The notes under the pieces were generated by a model that saw nothing but the letters and a program-made list of their open reading frames with translations, did no database searches and was not told the DNA's origin. Below are positions 32,474 to 40,814 of a stretch of 50,672 nucleotides of DNA, piece after piece; position 1 is the first letter of the stretch; each line of letters begins with the position of its first letter. Made by a program: the position numbers and the translations under genes. Source of the stretch: an uncultured Collinsella sp. (GTDB lineage: Bacteria > Actinomycetota > Coriobacteriia > Coriobacteriales > Coriobacteriaceae); contig USBX01000001.1 in the NCBI GenBank assembly GCA_900552995.1, positions 1-50,672 on the forward strand. The letters run 5' to 3'.

Positions 32474-32576
32474 TCGCGCCGCGGGCCAGGAGCACGGCGG
32501 TGGCGCCGTGCCGCGGCAGCTGGACGACCGCGTCGTCGACCGTGGCGATTACACTCGCGACGGCACGCCTCGCTAG
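32474..32576 (+). pseudogene. duplicated relaxase C-terminus scar
   Basis: 103 bp align without gaps to 12747-12849, the end of the relaxase gene, down to the stop codon (CGCCTCGCTAG). Identity is about 85 percent. The rest of the gene is absent. It indicates a former second mobilisation module or recombination between related elements. Confidence 0.75.
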
Positions 32577-32685
32577 TTTGCCTCGCCCTATTGGCCCCAG
32601 CGCGTTGCAGTTCAATCAGCTGTTACAATTACCCACCCACAAAAAGCCCATCTAGCAGGTGCTTTGCTGTTATAGAGTCCTGGAA

Positions 32686-32752
32686 AGAAAGGGCCGAACC
32701 GAAGTGTCTGGCCGAACGCCAATTGTCTGGGAACTGCTTCGGATTCGACCCT
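32686..32752. repeat. 66-bp imperfect palindromic repeat, copy 2
   Basis: Second copy of the repeat at 14061-14126; the outer stem AGGGCCGAACCGAAG with CTTCGGATTCGACCCT is retained. Here it is followed by CTTTTACTTTT, so it could act as a terminator. Confidence 0.7.
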
Positions 32753-32932
32753 CTTTTACTTTTGCCCACTCGGTGGACTTCGGGCTTAATGCTTAGGGGC
32801 GGGGATTTACCAAAGTGAAATTTCAATGGAAAGAAACCCAGCTGCAACAATTGCCCTGGTGAGGGACCGAATTGGCCATATAGATCTAAAATAGTCACGA
32901 TATACAAATGTCGAGAGACGTTGGGGATATAG

Positions 32933-33442
32933 ATGAAAAGAACTAAGGGTTTTCTTTTGTTGGTAATGATGCTGCTCGGACTGTTCTGCCTGGGTGGCCC
33001 TTCTTGGGCCGAGGCTGCCTGTCCTGAAGGTGAGCCTCAGCAGTCTTATACGGGCAGCCTGCTGATAACTGCTAAGGAGGGCGATGCCGACTCTCAGTCT
33101 GGGGTAAATCCCCTTGCCACTTTTGAGGGGGACGGCGGAACGGTCAAGCTTGACCATATTGGTAGCGGGATTTTGAGGTGGCAAGTTCTTCCGGACAAAA
33201 TTGCGAACGATCCCTTCTCTTTTGCTGGAACGATATATCTATACAAGGTTGTGAGCGGAAAACAAAAATACGTCGATTGCTATCCGACAAACGGGTCTGG
33301 AATTGCATTCACCGGCATTTCGGGGCAGATTGATACACATGTACGAAAGGGAACCTATGTGGTGCGTTGGGTTGGAGCTGCTGCAGGCCCGATATGGCTT
33401 GCGGTCTTGCGCCCCGATGTCCAAATAGGTTTCTCTCTCTAG
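32933..33442 (+). CDS. secreted protein of unknown function
   Basis: A 169-residue protein with a classic signal peptide (KRTKGFLLLVMMLLGLFCLG, cleavage near AEA at about 28-30). The mature domain is beta-rich with four Cys-containing or Gly-rich segments, and no anchor. No family recognised. It begins a two-gene unit with the next ORF, 14 bp away, ending at the 55-bp repeat. Confidence 0.68.
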   Translation: MKRTKGFLLLVMMLLGLFCLGGPSWAEAACPEGEPQQSYTGSLLITAKEGDADSQSGVNPLATFEGDGGTVKLDHIGSGILRWQVLPDKIANDPFSFAGTIYLYKVVSGKQKYVDCYPTNGSGIAFTGISGQIDTHVRKGTYVVRWVGAAAGPIWLAVLRPDVQIGFSL

Positions 33443-33456
33443 ACGGGAAGTTGCTC

Positions 33457-33822
33457 ATGGACGTCATATATGACGGAGATGACTGGGTCGATCATTATAC
33501 TTGGCGCCTGGTCGGCTCGGATGACAATGGGGATGTGGTGTTTGATGGACTATGTCCAAAGCATCTCCATCCTTTTGTCTCGTCGTTAATTGAGAGTTCC
33601 GCTCGTGTTGCCCCCTACAGCTCGGCATCGCTTCATGATACGGACGTTTTGAAGACCATAAGGGAATCAATTGACGAGGGCACGATGAGCGGCCCGCTGT
33701 TTTCTCGGCTTGTGGGGCTAGATGAGATTGGCTCGAAACGACTGCTTGCGGGCGAAAAGGTGGAACTCACTTATCGGTCGATGATTTCAATCCTGCGGCT
33801 AGCCGATGTTCTTCGCAAATAA
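33457..33822 (+). CDS. hypothetical protein spanning the right repeat boundary
   Basis: A 121-residue protein with ATG at 33457 after GGGAAG. The N-terminal half is acidic and aromatic. The C-terminal half (IGSKRLLAGEKVELTYRSMISILRLADVLRK) has an XRE-like helical look, typical of DUF-type regulators. Its last 14 codons and stop fall in the 55-bp direct repeat, so the same 3' end existed at the left edge. This means recombination at the repeat preserves the C-terminus while changing the gene's upstream part. Confidence 0.6.
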   Translation: MDVIYDGDDWVDHYTWRLVGSDDNGDVVFDGLCPKHLHPFVSSLIESSARVAPYSSASLHDTDVLKTIRESIDEGTMSGPLFSRLVGLDEIGSKRLLAGEKVELTYRSMISILRLADVLRK

Positions 33823-33833
33823 ATGAGGCTTCC
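33779..33833. repeat. 55-bp direct repeat, right copy; boundary of accessory region
   Basis: Identical to bases 1-55. Sequence to the right is ordinary catabolic chromosome; sequence to the left is plasmid-like. The repeat covers the 3' end of the 121-residue gene plus 11 bp. Confidence 0.85.
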
Positions 33834-33849
33834 CTATTCAAAAACCGAA

Positions 33850-33895
33850 AACCCCGCCAAACGTGATTCCCCTAGGGAAAGCACGTTTGGCGGGG
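33850..33895 (-). terminator. terminator of the yhcH unit
   Basis: ACCCCGCCAAACGTG (33850-33864) pairs perfectly with CACGTTTGGCGGGGT (33881-33895); on the minus strand TTTTCGGTTTTTG follows. A second dyad (GTGATT..AATCAC) lies at about 33903-33926. Confidence 0.85.
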
Positions 33896-33957
33896 TCCCA
33901 GCGTGATTCCCTTAGGGAAATCACACCATCAGACGAACAGCCCAGCCGAGCAGTTCG

Positions 33958-34431
33958 CTACTCCTCCCAGTAAGCATCTGCAAGCAGCTTAAAGCAGATC
34001 TTCTTGACCGGCTGTGCGCCATCGCCCGGGAACTCGAGCGTGGGCATGTGAGGCTCGCCGGCAACAAACAGCGCAAACTTGTCGTCAGCAAGATCGCCGG
34101 CGATCGAGGCGTCGGAATCGACTAGATCGTAGTCGTCCTTCTCGTCAAACTCCTGGACCAGCGTCAGGCTACCCGTAGCGACCTTAAAGGCCTCGCGACC
34201 CTCGACGTCAATCTGCAGGTCGTGATAGCGCTGATGCGTCTCATAGTGAGCCTCGGCCTCGGAGCGCGTCGTGGGAGCCATGACGTTCGCAAAGACCTTG
34301 TCGCCCAGAATCGGATGGCTGCCGACCTCGAGCTCCGCCGGATCGTTCTCCTCGAGCCAATCGATCAGCACGTCGAGGCCCTTGAGCATTCCGCGGTACT
34401 CCTCGATATCGCCCAGTGCACCGTAAATCAT
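33958..34431 (-). CDS. yhcH: YhcH/YjgK/YiaL family sugar anomerase-like protein
   Basis: A 157-residue cupin-fold protein. The family signature is ETHQRYHDLQIDVEGRE, with its metal-binding His and Glu residues. Members include EbgC and YhcH, linked to N-acetylneuraminate or amino-sugar anomer handling. It lies at the end of the amino-sugar cluster, which fits that role. Length is normal. Confidence 0.85.
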   Translation of the reverse strand: MIYGALGDIEEYRGMLKGLDVLIDWLEENDPAELEVGSHPILGDKVFANVMAPTTRSEAEAHYETHQRYHDLQIDVEGREAFKVATGSLTLVQEFDEKDDYDLVDSDASIAGDLADDKFALFVAGEPHMPTLEFPGDGAQPVKKICFKLLADAYWEE

Positions 34432-34463
34432 CTAAATCCCCTCTCGGATCGTTTCTTTGGCGG

Positions 34464-34590
34464 CTACTCGGCAAACGCGTTACCGACGCTGTTGCCACCC
34501 ACATACGTCTCGACCAGGGTAAGGGCGGGATTGAACACGACAGCATCGGCGTCGCGCCCCGGCATAATGCTACCGCACTTGTCGTCGACT
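34464..34590 (-). pseudogene. duplicated nagA 3' end
   Basis: The minus strand reads DDKCGSIMPGRDADAVVFNP, then LTLVETYVGGNSVGNAFAE and stop, nearly identical to the end of NagA at 37329. The rest of the gene is absent. It shows that the yhcH-kinase region once held another nagA copy or arose by rearrangement next to nagA. Confidence 0.88.
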
Positions 34591-34635
34591 CTAACCACAA
34601 GCAAGCAACCGATGCCGAGGCCGCGGCACAAGCTC

Positions 34636-35571
34636 CTACAGCTCGGTCACGACAACGCCGTTGTAAACCTCATCCCAACGATCCATAACCAAGTGGCCGG
34701 TCATGGGATCCATGGCGTTGAGTTTGCCGCAGGTGTTGGCGGTACGCAGCACCGTCTCGTCATCCGCGCCAGCAGCAATCGCATGTGCGAAGCCGGCGAT
34801 AGTGGAGTCGCCAGAACCCGTAGCGTTAACGGCAGGAATATCGGGAGTCTTGGCGCGGAACGCACGGCCGTTATGGAAGCCCACGGAACCGGCGGCGCCC
34901 ATGGAAACGACGACCCAGGGGATATCGGAGAAGCGGGCATCAGAGGCGAGCGCGGCGCGGAGCTCGTCCACATCGTCGGTGGTAAAGCTCGTGCCCAGAA
35001 GGCCGTTGATCTCGGTCAGGTTAGGCTTAACCAGCTCGGGCTTAACTTCGGACTTAAGGGCGGCCTCAAGCGAAGCACCCGAGGTATCGAGCAGTACCTT
35101 GGCGCCGGCGTTCTCGGCAATGCCCGTGATCTTGGCATAGTAGTTCGCCTCGACGCCGCGGGGCAGCGAACCCGAGATGGTAACGACATCGGCCTTGCTC
35201 GCAAGCTCGGCGAACTTTGCGGTAAAGGCATCGAGCTCCTCGGGGGCAATCGTCGGGCCGCTCTCGAGCAGCTCGGTCTGGTTGCCGGCGTGAAGGATGT
35301 TGAGGCAAATACGAGTCTCGCCCTTGATGGGTACAAAATCATTCTTAATGCCGTTGGCGTCCATGAGCTCAGCCATGTAGGCGCCCATGTGGCCGCCGAG
35401 CAGACCGGTTGCCACAACGTCGTCGCCCAGCTGTCCCAGGACGCGGGCCACGTTGAGGCCCTTGCCGCCGGCGGTCTTTTCGGGCGTCACGCGGTTGACG
35501 TCGTCGATAATGAGCTCATCGAGCTGATAGCGCGTATCGACAGACGGGTTCATCGTAACGGTGAGGATCAT
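34636..35571 (-). CDS. tagatose-6-phosphate/1-phosphofructokinase family kinase
   Basis: A 311-residue PfkB-family kinase of the LacC/FruK subgroup. It begins MILTVTMNPSVD, has GGKGLNVARVL (sugar phosphate site) and the catalytic NATGSGDSTIAGF near residue 250. In a GalNAc pathway it would phosphorylate tagatose-6-phosphate made by AgaS. The family cannot be separated from 1-phosphofructokinase by sequence alone. No aldolase is in the window. Confidence 0.85.
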   Translation of the reverse strand: MILTVTMNPSVDTRYQLDELIIDDVNRVTPEKTAGGKGLNVARVLGQLGDDVVATGLLGGHMGAYMAELMDANGIKNDFVPIKGETRICLNILHAGNQTELLESGPTIAPEELDAFTAKFAELASKADVVTISGSLPRGVEANYYAKITGIAENAGAKVLLDTSGASLEAALKSEVKPELVKPNLTEINGLLGTSFTTDDVDELRAALASDARFSDIPWVVVSMGAAGSVGFHNGRAFRAKTPDIPAVNATGSGDSTIAGFAHAIAAGADDETVLRTANTCGKLNAMDPMTGHLVMDRWDEVYNGVVVTEL

Positions 35572-35630
35572 TTTTAGCTCCTTATCTCGCAGGCTCCTTG
35601 TGCCTCGCGATACGAGTCGACAAAACGGAA

Positions 35631-36512
35631 TTACAGAATCTCAATCGTGAACGAGCGAACGACGGTCTCCTTAGGCTTGGCGACAAGGCAGCCGCGCTTA
35701 TGCTCAAGCACGTCATCCTCATCGGAACAGGTCGAAAGGCCGCCCCAAGGCTCAACTGCCACAAAATCGCCCTCGGGCTTACTCCACACAATGAGATACG
35801 GGAAACCCTCAAAGCTCAGGCGAACGCCCTTGTCCTCGCCCTTCTTGGAAAGCGTGACCTGACGGCTCTCGAGCACGTCAAAGATGGTCTCCGCAAAATC
35901 GAAGAGCTCATGCGACAGCGGCAGCGTCTTTCCCACCATGGGGTTCTTGGAGCGCTTGTCCACGTCAATCAATCCGGTCGAGGGTACGGCGGTACAAAGC
36001 TCCGCAGCCTCGTCTTTCTCAAAACGCAACTCGTAGTCCGTATAGGCCTCACCCTCGTCGAGCGGACACCTAAAGCCGGGATGACCGCCGATAAAGAACG
36101 GCATGTCCTCGGTGCCCTCGTTGGTAACCTCATAGGAAACGCGCACGGCGGCGTCCTCAAGCGTATAACGAGCAACAAGCTTAAACGGATACGGATAATC
36201 GCTCAGCAGCGCGGCGTTATCCTCGGATGCCAGGCACATAGCCAGCTCGTTTGCGCTTTGGCTCAACAGCTTCCACTCCTGCTTGCGCGCAAAGCCGTGG
36301 CGGGCGAGCTTCACATGATGCCCGGCAAACGTCATGGCGCTACCATCGCGCAAGCCTCCGCAAATCGGGAAGCAAATCGGTGCCTGGCCGGACCACACGG
36401 CGGCATCGCCCTGCCACAGATACTCGCGACCTCCAGCCTCAATCGAGGTAAATGAGCCGCCGGCCGTGGAGACCTTGATAGAAATCGAATCGTTGGAGAG
36501 AGCGTATTCCAT
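35631..36512 (-). CDS. aldose 1-epimerase family protein (LacX-like)
   Basis: A 293-residue protein from ATG 36512 after AAGGATGG. The galactose mutarotase fold is suggested by the catalytic His region (FIGGHPGFRCPLDEGE) and the C-terminal PWGGLSTCSDEDD. LacX-type proteins accompany tagatose-6-phosphate pathway genes. It lies 59 bp upstream of the kinase in the same direction. Confidence 0.85.
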   Translation of the reverse strand: MEYALSNDSISIKVSTAGGSFTSIEAGGREYLWQGDAAVWSGQAPICFPICGGLRDGSAMTFAGHHVKLARHGFARKQEWKLLSQSANELAMCLASEDNAALLSDYPYPFKLVARYTLEDAAVRVSYEVTNEGTEDMPFFIGGHPGFRCPLDEGEAYTDYELRFEKDEAAELCTAVPSTGLIDVDKRSKNPMVGKTLPLSHELFDFAETIFDVLESRQVTLSKKGEDKGVRLSFEGFPYLIVWSKPEGDFVAVEPWGGLSTCSDEDDVLEHKRGCLVAKPKETVVRSFTIEIL

Positions 36513-36668
36513 TGCCCATCCTTTCGAACAACTGCTTTTTGCTCGCAAGTACCCGTCTCGGCTCTGACCAAAGGACAAACCCGCACGTTCATCGATGCGT
36601 CCGGTATCCCAGCCATGCAACGGGGTACCATACAGACATTGATCTAATTACAGCTGAAAGGCCTTCTT

Positions 36669-37253
36669 ATGCGAACCATCATCCTTTATGCCTCACACCA
36701 CCACGGCAATACGAAAAAGCTCGTGGACGCCATCGTCGAGGCGCACCCCGAAATCGATACCCTCGACGTGAAGTCACTCGGTAAAAACGAGTACCCCGAC
36801 CTGCACGAGTACCATCTGATCGGCGTCGCCACGGGCATTTATTACTCCGAGATCGACAAAGATATGGCGCGCGTGCTCACTAACGTGCTGCAGCCGCAGG
36901 ACAAGGTATTTGGCCTTATGACCTACGGTGGCAAAAACAAGTGGTACGGCAAGGATATCGATGGCATCTGTCGCATGAGACAGGCCATCTTTATGGGTGT
37001 CTACGGCTGCCCCGGCTTTGATACGTGGGGGCCGTTCAAACTCACCGGCGGTGTCCAAAAGGGACACCCGACCGCTGAGGAAATTAAGGGCGCCGTCGAC
37101 TTCTTCGACAAGATCGAAGACGAGTATGGCGAGATCATCGTCGAAGAGTACGCCAAGCGCGAGAAACGTCTAGCCTACGAAAAGGAGCATCCTGCAGGAG
37201 GCCTGGTGGCCGGCGTTAAGCGCACGGCAAAGAAGATTGCTAACAAGCTGTAA
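36669..37253 (+). CDS. flavodoxin family protein
   Basis: A 194-residue protein. MRTIILYASHHHGNTKKLVDAI is the flavodoxin FMN phosphate-binding loop region, and VATGIYYSEIDKDMA and LMTYGGKN match later FMN contacts. The C-terminus is Lys-rich. It is the only plus-strand gene in the sugar cluster and has its own terminator, so it may be functionally separate. Confidence 0.85.
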   Translation: MRTIILYASHHHGNTKKLVDAIVEAHPEIDTLDVKSLGKNEYPDLHEYHLIGVATGIYYSEIDKDMARVLTNVLQPQDKVFGLMTYGGKNKWYGKDIDGICRMRQAIFMGVYGCPGFDTWGPFKLTGGVQKGHPTAEEIKGAVDFFDKIEDEYGEIIVEEYAKREKRLAYEKEHPAGGLVAGVKRTAKKIANKL

Positions 37254-37284
37254 CTGTGAAGGTGCTTTTGAGCGTTTAACCCAT

Positions 37285-37323
37285 ACGGCGGGTCCGAGCA
37301 GATTCGGGCCCGCCGTCTTTTTC
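37285..37323 (+). terminator. terminator of the flavodoxin gene
   Basis: ACGGCGGG and CCCGCCGT form the stem, with an additional inner TCCGA/TCGGG pairing, followed by CTTTTTC. Confidence 0.85.
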
Positions 37324-37328
37324 TATCG

Positions 37329-38498
37329 TTACTCGGTAAAGGCGTTGCCGACGCTCTGGCCGCCAACATACGTCTCGACGAGGGTGAGCTCGTGGTCGAA
37401 CACGACAAAGTCGGCGTCGCGACCCGGCATGATGCTGCCGCACTTATCCTCGATGTGCGCGGAGCGTGCCGGCACCTCGGTTGCCATGCGAATGGCGATA
37501 TCGGCGCTGGCGATGCCCCAGTCGACGATGTTCTTGACGCCCTGGGCAAGCGTGAGCACCGAGCCGGCAATGCTCTTGCCGTCGGCGAGCCAGCACAGGT
37601 TGTCCTTCATGATGACGTCCATGCCACCACTGGTGTAGCTGCCCTCGGGCATGCCGCCGCAACCCAGGCAGTCGGTGATGAGTACCGTATGCTGCCAGCC
37701 CTTTGCCTGCAGCAGCGCCTTGATGGCGGCAGGGTTCACGTGCTTGCCGTCACAGATGATCTCGGCGTAGGTCTCGGGCGTAGACATGGCAGCGCCCACG
37801 ACACCGGGCTCACGGTGATGCAGTCCGCGCTGGCCGTTATAGGTATGCGTAAAGCAGCTGGCACCGGCGTTGATGGCGGCGATGCACTCATCGTAGGTGG
37901 CGTCGGAGTGACCGATACTGGTCACCACACCCTTGGCGTTCAGAGCAGCCGCATAAGCAGCGGCGCCATCGCGCTCGGCAGCCATGGCGCTCTTAACGAT
38001 GCGACCGCCCGCAGCCTCCTGCCACTGATCGAAGACCCCCTCGGAGGGGTCGATCAGATAAGCGGGGTTCTGCGCGCCCACGTGCTTCATGGTAAAGAAG
38101 GGGCCCTCCAAGTAGATGCCCTGAATGCGAGCACCGCAGAAGTCAGGACCGCGGCCTTCGTCAGCCTGGGCGATGGCGGCGCAGGCGTCCTTGATCTGCT
38201 CGACGCCATCGGTGAACGTCGTGGGCAGCCAACTGGTGGTACCACGACGGGCGAGCTCGGTCGAGCTGATATCGATGCCCTCGGGGTCGTTATCGGTAGT
38301 CGAGTGGTTGTAGAAGCCATGGATGTGAGTATCGACCATACCCGGTGCGATCCAGGATCCCGTGTAGTCCTTAATCTCGCAAGAGGGCTCGTCGGCCTGC
38401 CAGGCGCCAAAGACGCCATCCTCGACCATAAGATAGCCGCCCAGTTGCGGACCTGCCGGCAAGAAGAACTTGTCAGCCTTAATTGCGTACGTGCTCAT
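37329..38498 (-). CDS. nagA: N-acetylglucosamine/galactosamine-6-phosphate deacetylase
   Basis: A 389-residue amidohydrolase from ATG 38498 after AAGGAG. Metal and substrate motifs: VDTHIHGFYNHSTTD near residue 60, YLEGPFF, SIGHSDATYDE, HTYNGQRGLHHREPG and ITDCLGCGGMPEG. It removes acetate from GlcNAc-6-P or GalNAc-6-P. With AgaS and a LacC-type kinase nearby, AgaA-like activity on GalNAc-6-P is plausible; the sequence does not decide. It lies 119 bp after the agaS stop codon, with a terminator between them. Confidence 0.93.
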   Translation of the reverse strand: MSTYAIKADKFFLPAGPQLGGYLMVEDGVFGAWQADEPSCEIKDYTGSWIAPGMVDTHIHGFYNHSTTDNDPEGIDISSTELARRGTTSWLPTTFTDGVEQIKDACAAIAQADEGRGPDFCGARIQGIYLEGPFFTMKHVGAQNPAYLIDPSEGVFDQWQEAAGGRIVKSAMAAERDGAAAYAAALNAKGVVTSIGHSDATYDECIAAINAGASCFTHTYNGQRGLHHREPGVVGAAMSTPETYAEIICDGKHVNPAAIKALLQAKGWQHTVLITDCLGCGGMPEGSYTSGGMDVIMKDNLCWLADGKSIAGSVLTLAQGVKNIVDWGIASADIAIRMATEVPARSAHIEDKCGSIMPGRDADFVVFDHELTLVETYVGGQSVGNAFTE

Positions 38499-38562
38499 AT
38501 GCACTCCTTGCTTCTAAAGCAGTTGACCGTGGTGATACTTATACCCGGTTCAAGTAAAAACA

Positions 38563-38598
38563 AAAAGCGCCCGCCCGCCGTTATGAGCGGACGGGCGC
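38563..38598 (-). terminator. terminator between agaS and nagA
   Basis: GCGCCCG-type and CGGGCGC-type arms form a GC-rich stem; the minus strand continues with TTTTTGTTTTTAC. It lies after the agaS stop, so nagA may need its own promoter. Confidence 0.8.
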
Positions 38599-38616
38599 CC
38601 TTACAGGGGGACGCGA

Positions 38617-39783
38617 TTAAGCGGTGAAGGGGTGAATCGTCACGCCCTTAACCACGCGGTTGACCGTGCCGGTGGGGCTCGGCGTATCGGGCGTGTTGCC
38701 CACGCGCACGGAGTTGAGCAGGCTGATGGCCTGGGCAAACATCACGAACGGCAGGGCGAGGTAACCCTCGGGGAGCGCCTCATAGCCCTTAAAGGTGAAG
38801 GACTCACCCTCGTAGACAGTAGCGCCATCCTGCTGAACGGCAACGGTATGCTGAGCGATCTTGTCGCCACCGATCTCGTTGAGGATGTCGATGTCGTACT
38901 GACGGGTGTAGGCGTCGTTGTTCACGAATACGAAGACGAGCGTCTTATCGTCGACGAAGGACTTAGGTCCGTGACGATAGCCCATGGAGGTGTCGTAGGA
39001 AGTGGCAACCAGGCCATGAGCAAGCTCGAGGATCTTGAGCTGGCTCTCCTGAGCAAGGCCGCCAAAGGAGCCGGAGCCAAGGTAGGTCACGCGGTTGAAG
39101 TCGCCAGCGAGGTAGTCGGCAACCTCAGACTCGCGAGCGATGACTTCCTCGCCCATCTTGGCGATGGTCTCGACCCACTCGGCCTTCTGCTCGTCGGAAG
39201 CCTCGTCAAAGATGAGGGTAGAGAGCAGGGTCATGCAGGTGTAGGAGCCGGTCATGGCGAAGCCCTTGTCGTTGGCGCGCGGGATGAGCAGCGTCAGCGC
39301 ATTGGGATCATCGGCGGACTCGACGGCGAGCTTGCCCTCGGGCGCGCAGGTGATGTTGAGGAACTTGACGTTGTGGACGAGCTCCTTGGCAACGGCAACG
39401 GCGGCAAGGCTCTCGGGGCTGTTGCCAGAGCGGGCAAAGGAAACCACGAGCGTGGGATCCTCAGCGCGCAGGAAGTCGCGCGGGGCGCTCACGATGTCGG
39501 TCGTGGCGATGGGCTTAAAGTCATAGAGATCAGTGTTGCCGGCGTGACGCAGATACGGGGCGCAGGTATCGCCAACATAGTCGGACGTACCGGCACCGGT
39601 GAAGACAACGGACAGACGGCCCTCGCCCATAGCGCGAGCCTCGGCCAGAAAGGCCTCGATGGCCTCCTTGTTCTCGCGATAGATGTTGAGCGTATCACGC
39701 CAAAGCTCGGGCTGCTGAGCAATCTCGGCCGTGGTGATCTGGGCGCCGAGCTCGGTGAGCTCCTCGACACTCTTCTCGAACAT
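38617..39783 (-). CDS. agaS: AgaS-family SIS-domain ketose/aldose-6-phosphate isomerase/deaminase
   Basis: A 388-residue protein with two SIS domains: FTGAGTSDYVGD and VSFARSGNSPESLAA in the first, GSGSFGGLAQESQLKILELA and GYRHGPKSFVDD in the second. This arrangement is the AgaS family, which converts galactosamine-6-P to tagatose-6-P with release of ammonia. A GntR-type operator lies 62 bp upstream. Confidence 0.88.
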   Translation of the reverse strand: MFEKSVEELTELGAQITTAEIAQQPELWRDTLNIYRENKEAIEAFLAEARAMGEGRLSVVFTGAGTSDYVGDTCAPYLRHAGNTDLYDFKPIATTDIVSAPRDFLRAEDPTLVVSFARSGNSPESLAAVAVAKELVHNVKFLNITCAPEGKLAVESADDPNALTLLIPRANDKGFAMTGSYTCMTLLSTLIFDEASDEQKAEWVETIAKMGEEVIARESEVADYLAGDFNRVTYLGSGSFGGLAQESQLKILELAHGLVATSYDTSMGYRHGPKSFVDDKTLVFVFVNNDAYTRQYDIDILNEIGGDKIAQHTVAVQQDGATVYEGESFTFKGYEALPEGYLALPFVMFAQAISLLNSVRVGNTPDTPSPTGTVNRVVKGVTIHPFTA

Positions 39784-39844
39784 TTCTAATACCTCTCTCT
39801 AGAAGTAATCCTCTGACGTGCAATTATACACTTCGGTTGGTTAT

Positions 39845-39858
39845 CTGGTAGTAACCAG
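39845..39858. promoter_or_regulatory. GntR operator upstream of agaS
   Basis: CTGGTAGTAACCAG, a dyad of CTGGT and ACCAG, lies between agaS and the GntR gene. Its form (TGGT-N4-ACCA) is close to NagR/DasR dre-type sites. A near-identical site lies upstream of the PTS operon at 44138-44151. Confidence 0.75.
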
Positions 39859-39897
39859 TTAAATACAAAGAATCATCATATGGAAACGATGCCAACA

Positions 39898-40629
39898 CTA
39901 GTCGCTACGCTGGTGGTAAACCTTGTATTTAAACTGATCGGCACGAGCAACCGAGAGCGTATACTCCACAACCTCGTTTGACTCGTTATACGTAGTCCTA
40001 ACCAAATCGAGCACAGGCGAGCCCTCGACAATTTCCAAAAGGTGGGCATCGGTGGGACGGGCTATGCTCGCATAGAACTCCTCTTCGGCCACACGTATTT
40101 TTTGCTGAAAGTCTTGCTCAATCACATCGTAAAGCGGCTTACGCTCCAGCAGCGGTCGCTTTAGGGACAGAAATTGACGAACCGGTAGATAGCTGCGTTC
40201 GACCATCATGGGCATGTTGTCGGCAGAACGAAGGCGCTTGAGCTTAAAAATGCGATCACCGATACGCAATCCCATATGCTCGGCCAGATTCTTATCGGCC
40301 TCCATCTCGCAAAACTCGAGAATCGTGGTCTCGGGGTCACGACCCATCGAGCGCATCTGCTCGGTAAAGCTGTAGGACTGCATAAGATTGGTTGCCTTTG
40401 CCGAACGGTCGGTCACAAAGGTACCGCGACCGTGCTGCCGAACCACCAGTCCTAAACGCTCCAGTTCCTGCAGAGCCAGGCGTACCGTAGTGCGTGAGAG
40501 ACCATAGCGCTCCGAAAGTTCGCGCTCGGAAGGAATCATGTCACCGGCGCGATATTCATGGTCAATCTTTTCGGTCAGAATATCGACCAGCTGATCGTAC
40601 AGCGGTTGCTTACGCGCTCCGATCGCCAT
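39898..40629 (-). CDS. GntR/UTRA-family transcriptional regulator
   Basis: A 243-residue HutC-type regulator. The winged HTH (residues 5-75) contains IPSERELSERYGLSRTTVRLALQELERLGLV and RQHGRGTFV. The UTRA ligand domain (about 95-240) includes MMVERSYLPVRQF. NagR, DasR and AgaR-type members sense amino-sugar phosphates. Operators at 39845, 44138 and 44418 fit control of both the enzyme genes and the PTS operon. Confidence 0.9.
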   Translation of the reverse strand: MAIGARKQPLYDQLVDILTEKIDHEYRAGDMIPSERELSERYGLSRTTVRLALQELERLGLVVRQHGRGTFVTDRSAKATNLMQSYSFTEQMRSMGRDPETTILEFCEMEADKNLAEHMGLRIGDRIFKLKRLRSADNMPMMVERSYLPVRQFLSLKRPLLERKPLYDVIEQDFQQKIRVAEEEFYASIARPTDAHLLEIVEGSPVLDLVRTTYNESNEVVEYTLSVARADQFKYKVYHQRSD

Positions 40630-40714
40630 CCTATCCTCCCTTTTGCTCGAATTCGGCTAACTACCTAGGGTGTTAAGCATTATCTGTCTGCCACACCCGA
40701 ATCATCAAGAAAAC

Positions 40715-40748
40715 AAAAGCCGCGCGCTCTTTCGAGCACGCGGCTTTT
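40715..40748 (-). terminator. terminator of the PTS operon
   Basis: AAAAGCCGCG and CGCGGCTTTT form a stem with flanking A/T runs, so it could work in both directions. It lies 66 bp after the EIID stop codon. Confidence 0.85.
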
Positions 40749-40814
40749 AACATACACATGGCTTAAGGGGTCGGGGTGTGAGCCGCGTAGGGACACACCC
40801 CTCAAGCTAGAGCC

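Larger units (their letters stand above)
32166..32932. other. relic-rich intergenic region
   Basis: Contains no intact gene. It holds a copy of the relaxase 3' end (32474-32576) and the second copy of the 66-bp hairpin repeat (32686-32752). The remainder shows no signal. Confidence 0.5.

Noticed and set aside
38632..39789. Plus-strand frames opposite agaS, nagA, EIID and the kinase
   Set aside because: High-GC third positions open the opposite strand; the minus-strand products carry clear enzyme motifs.
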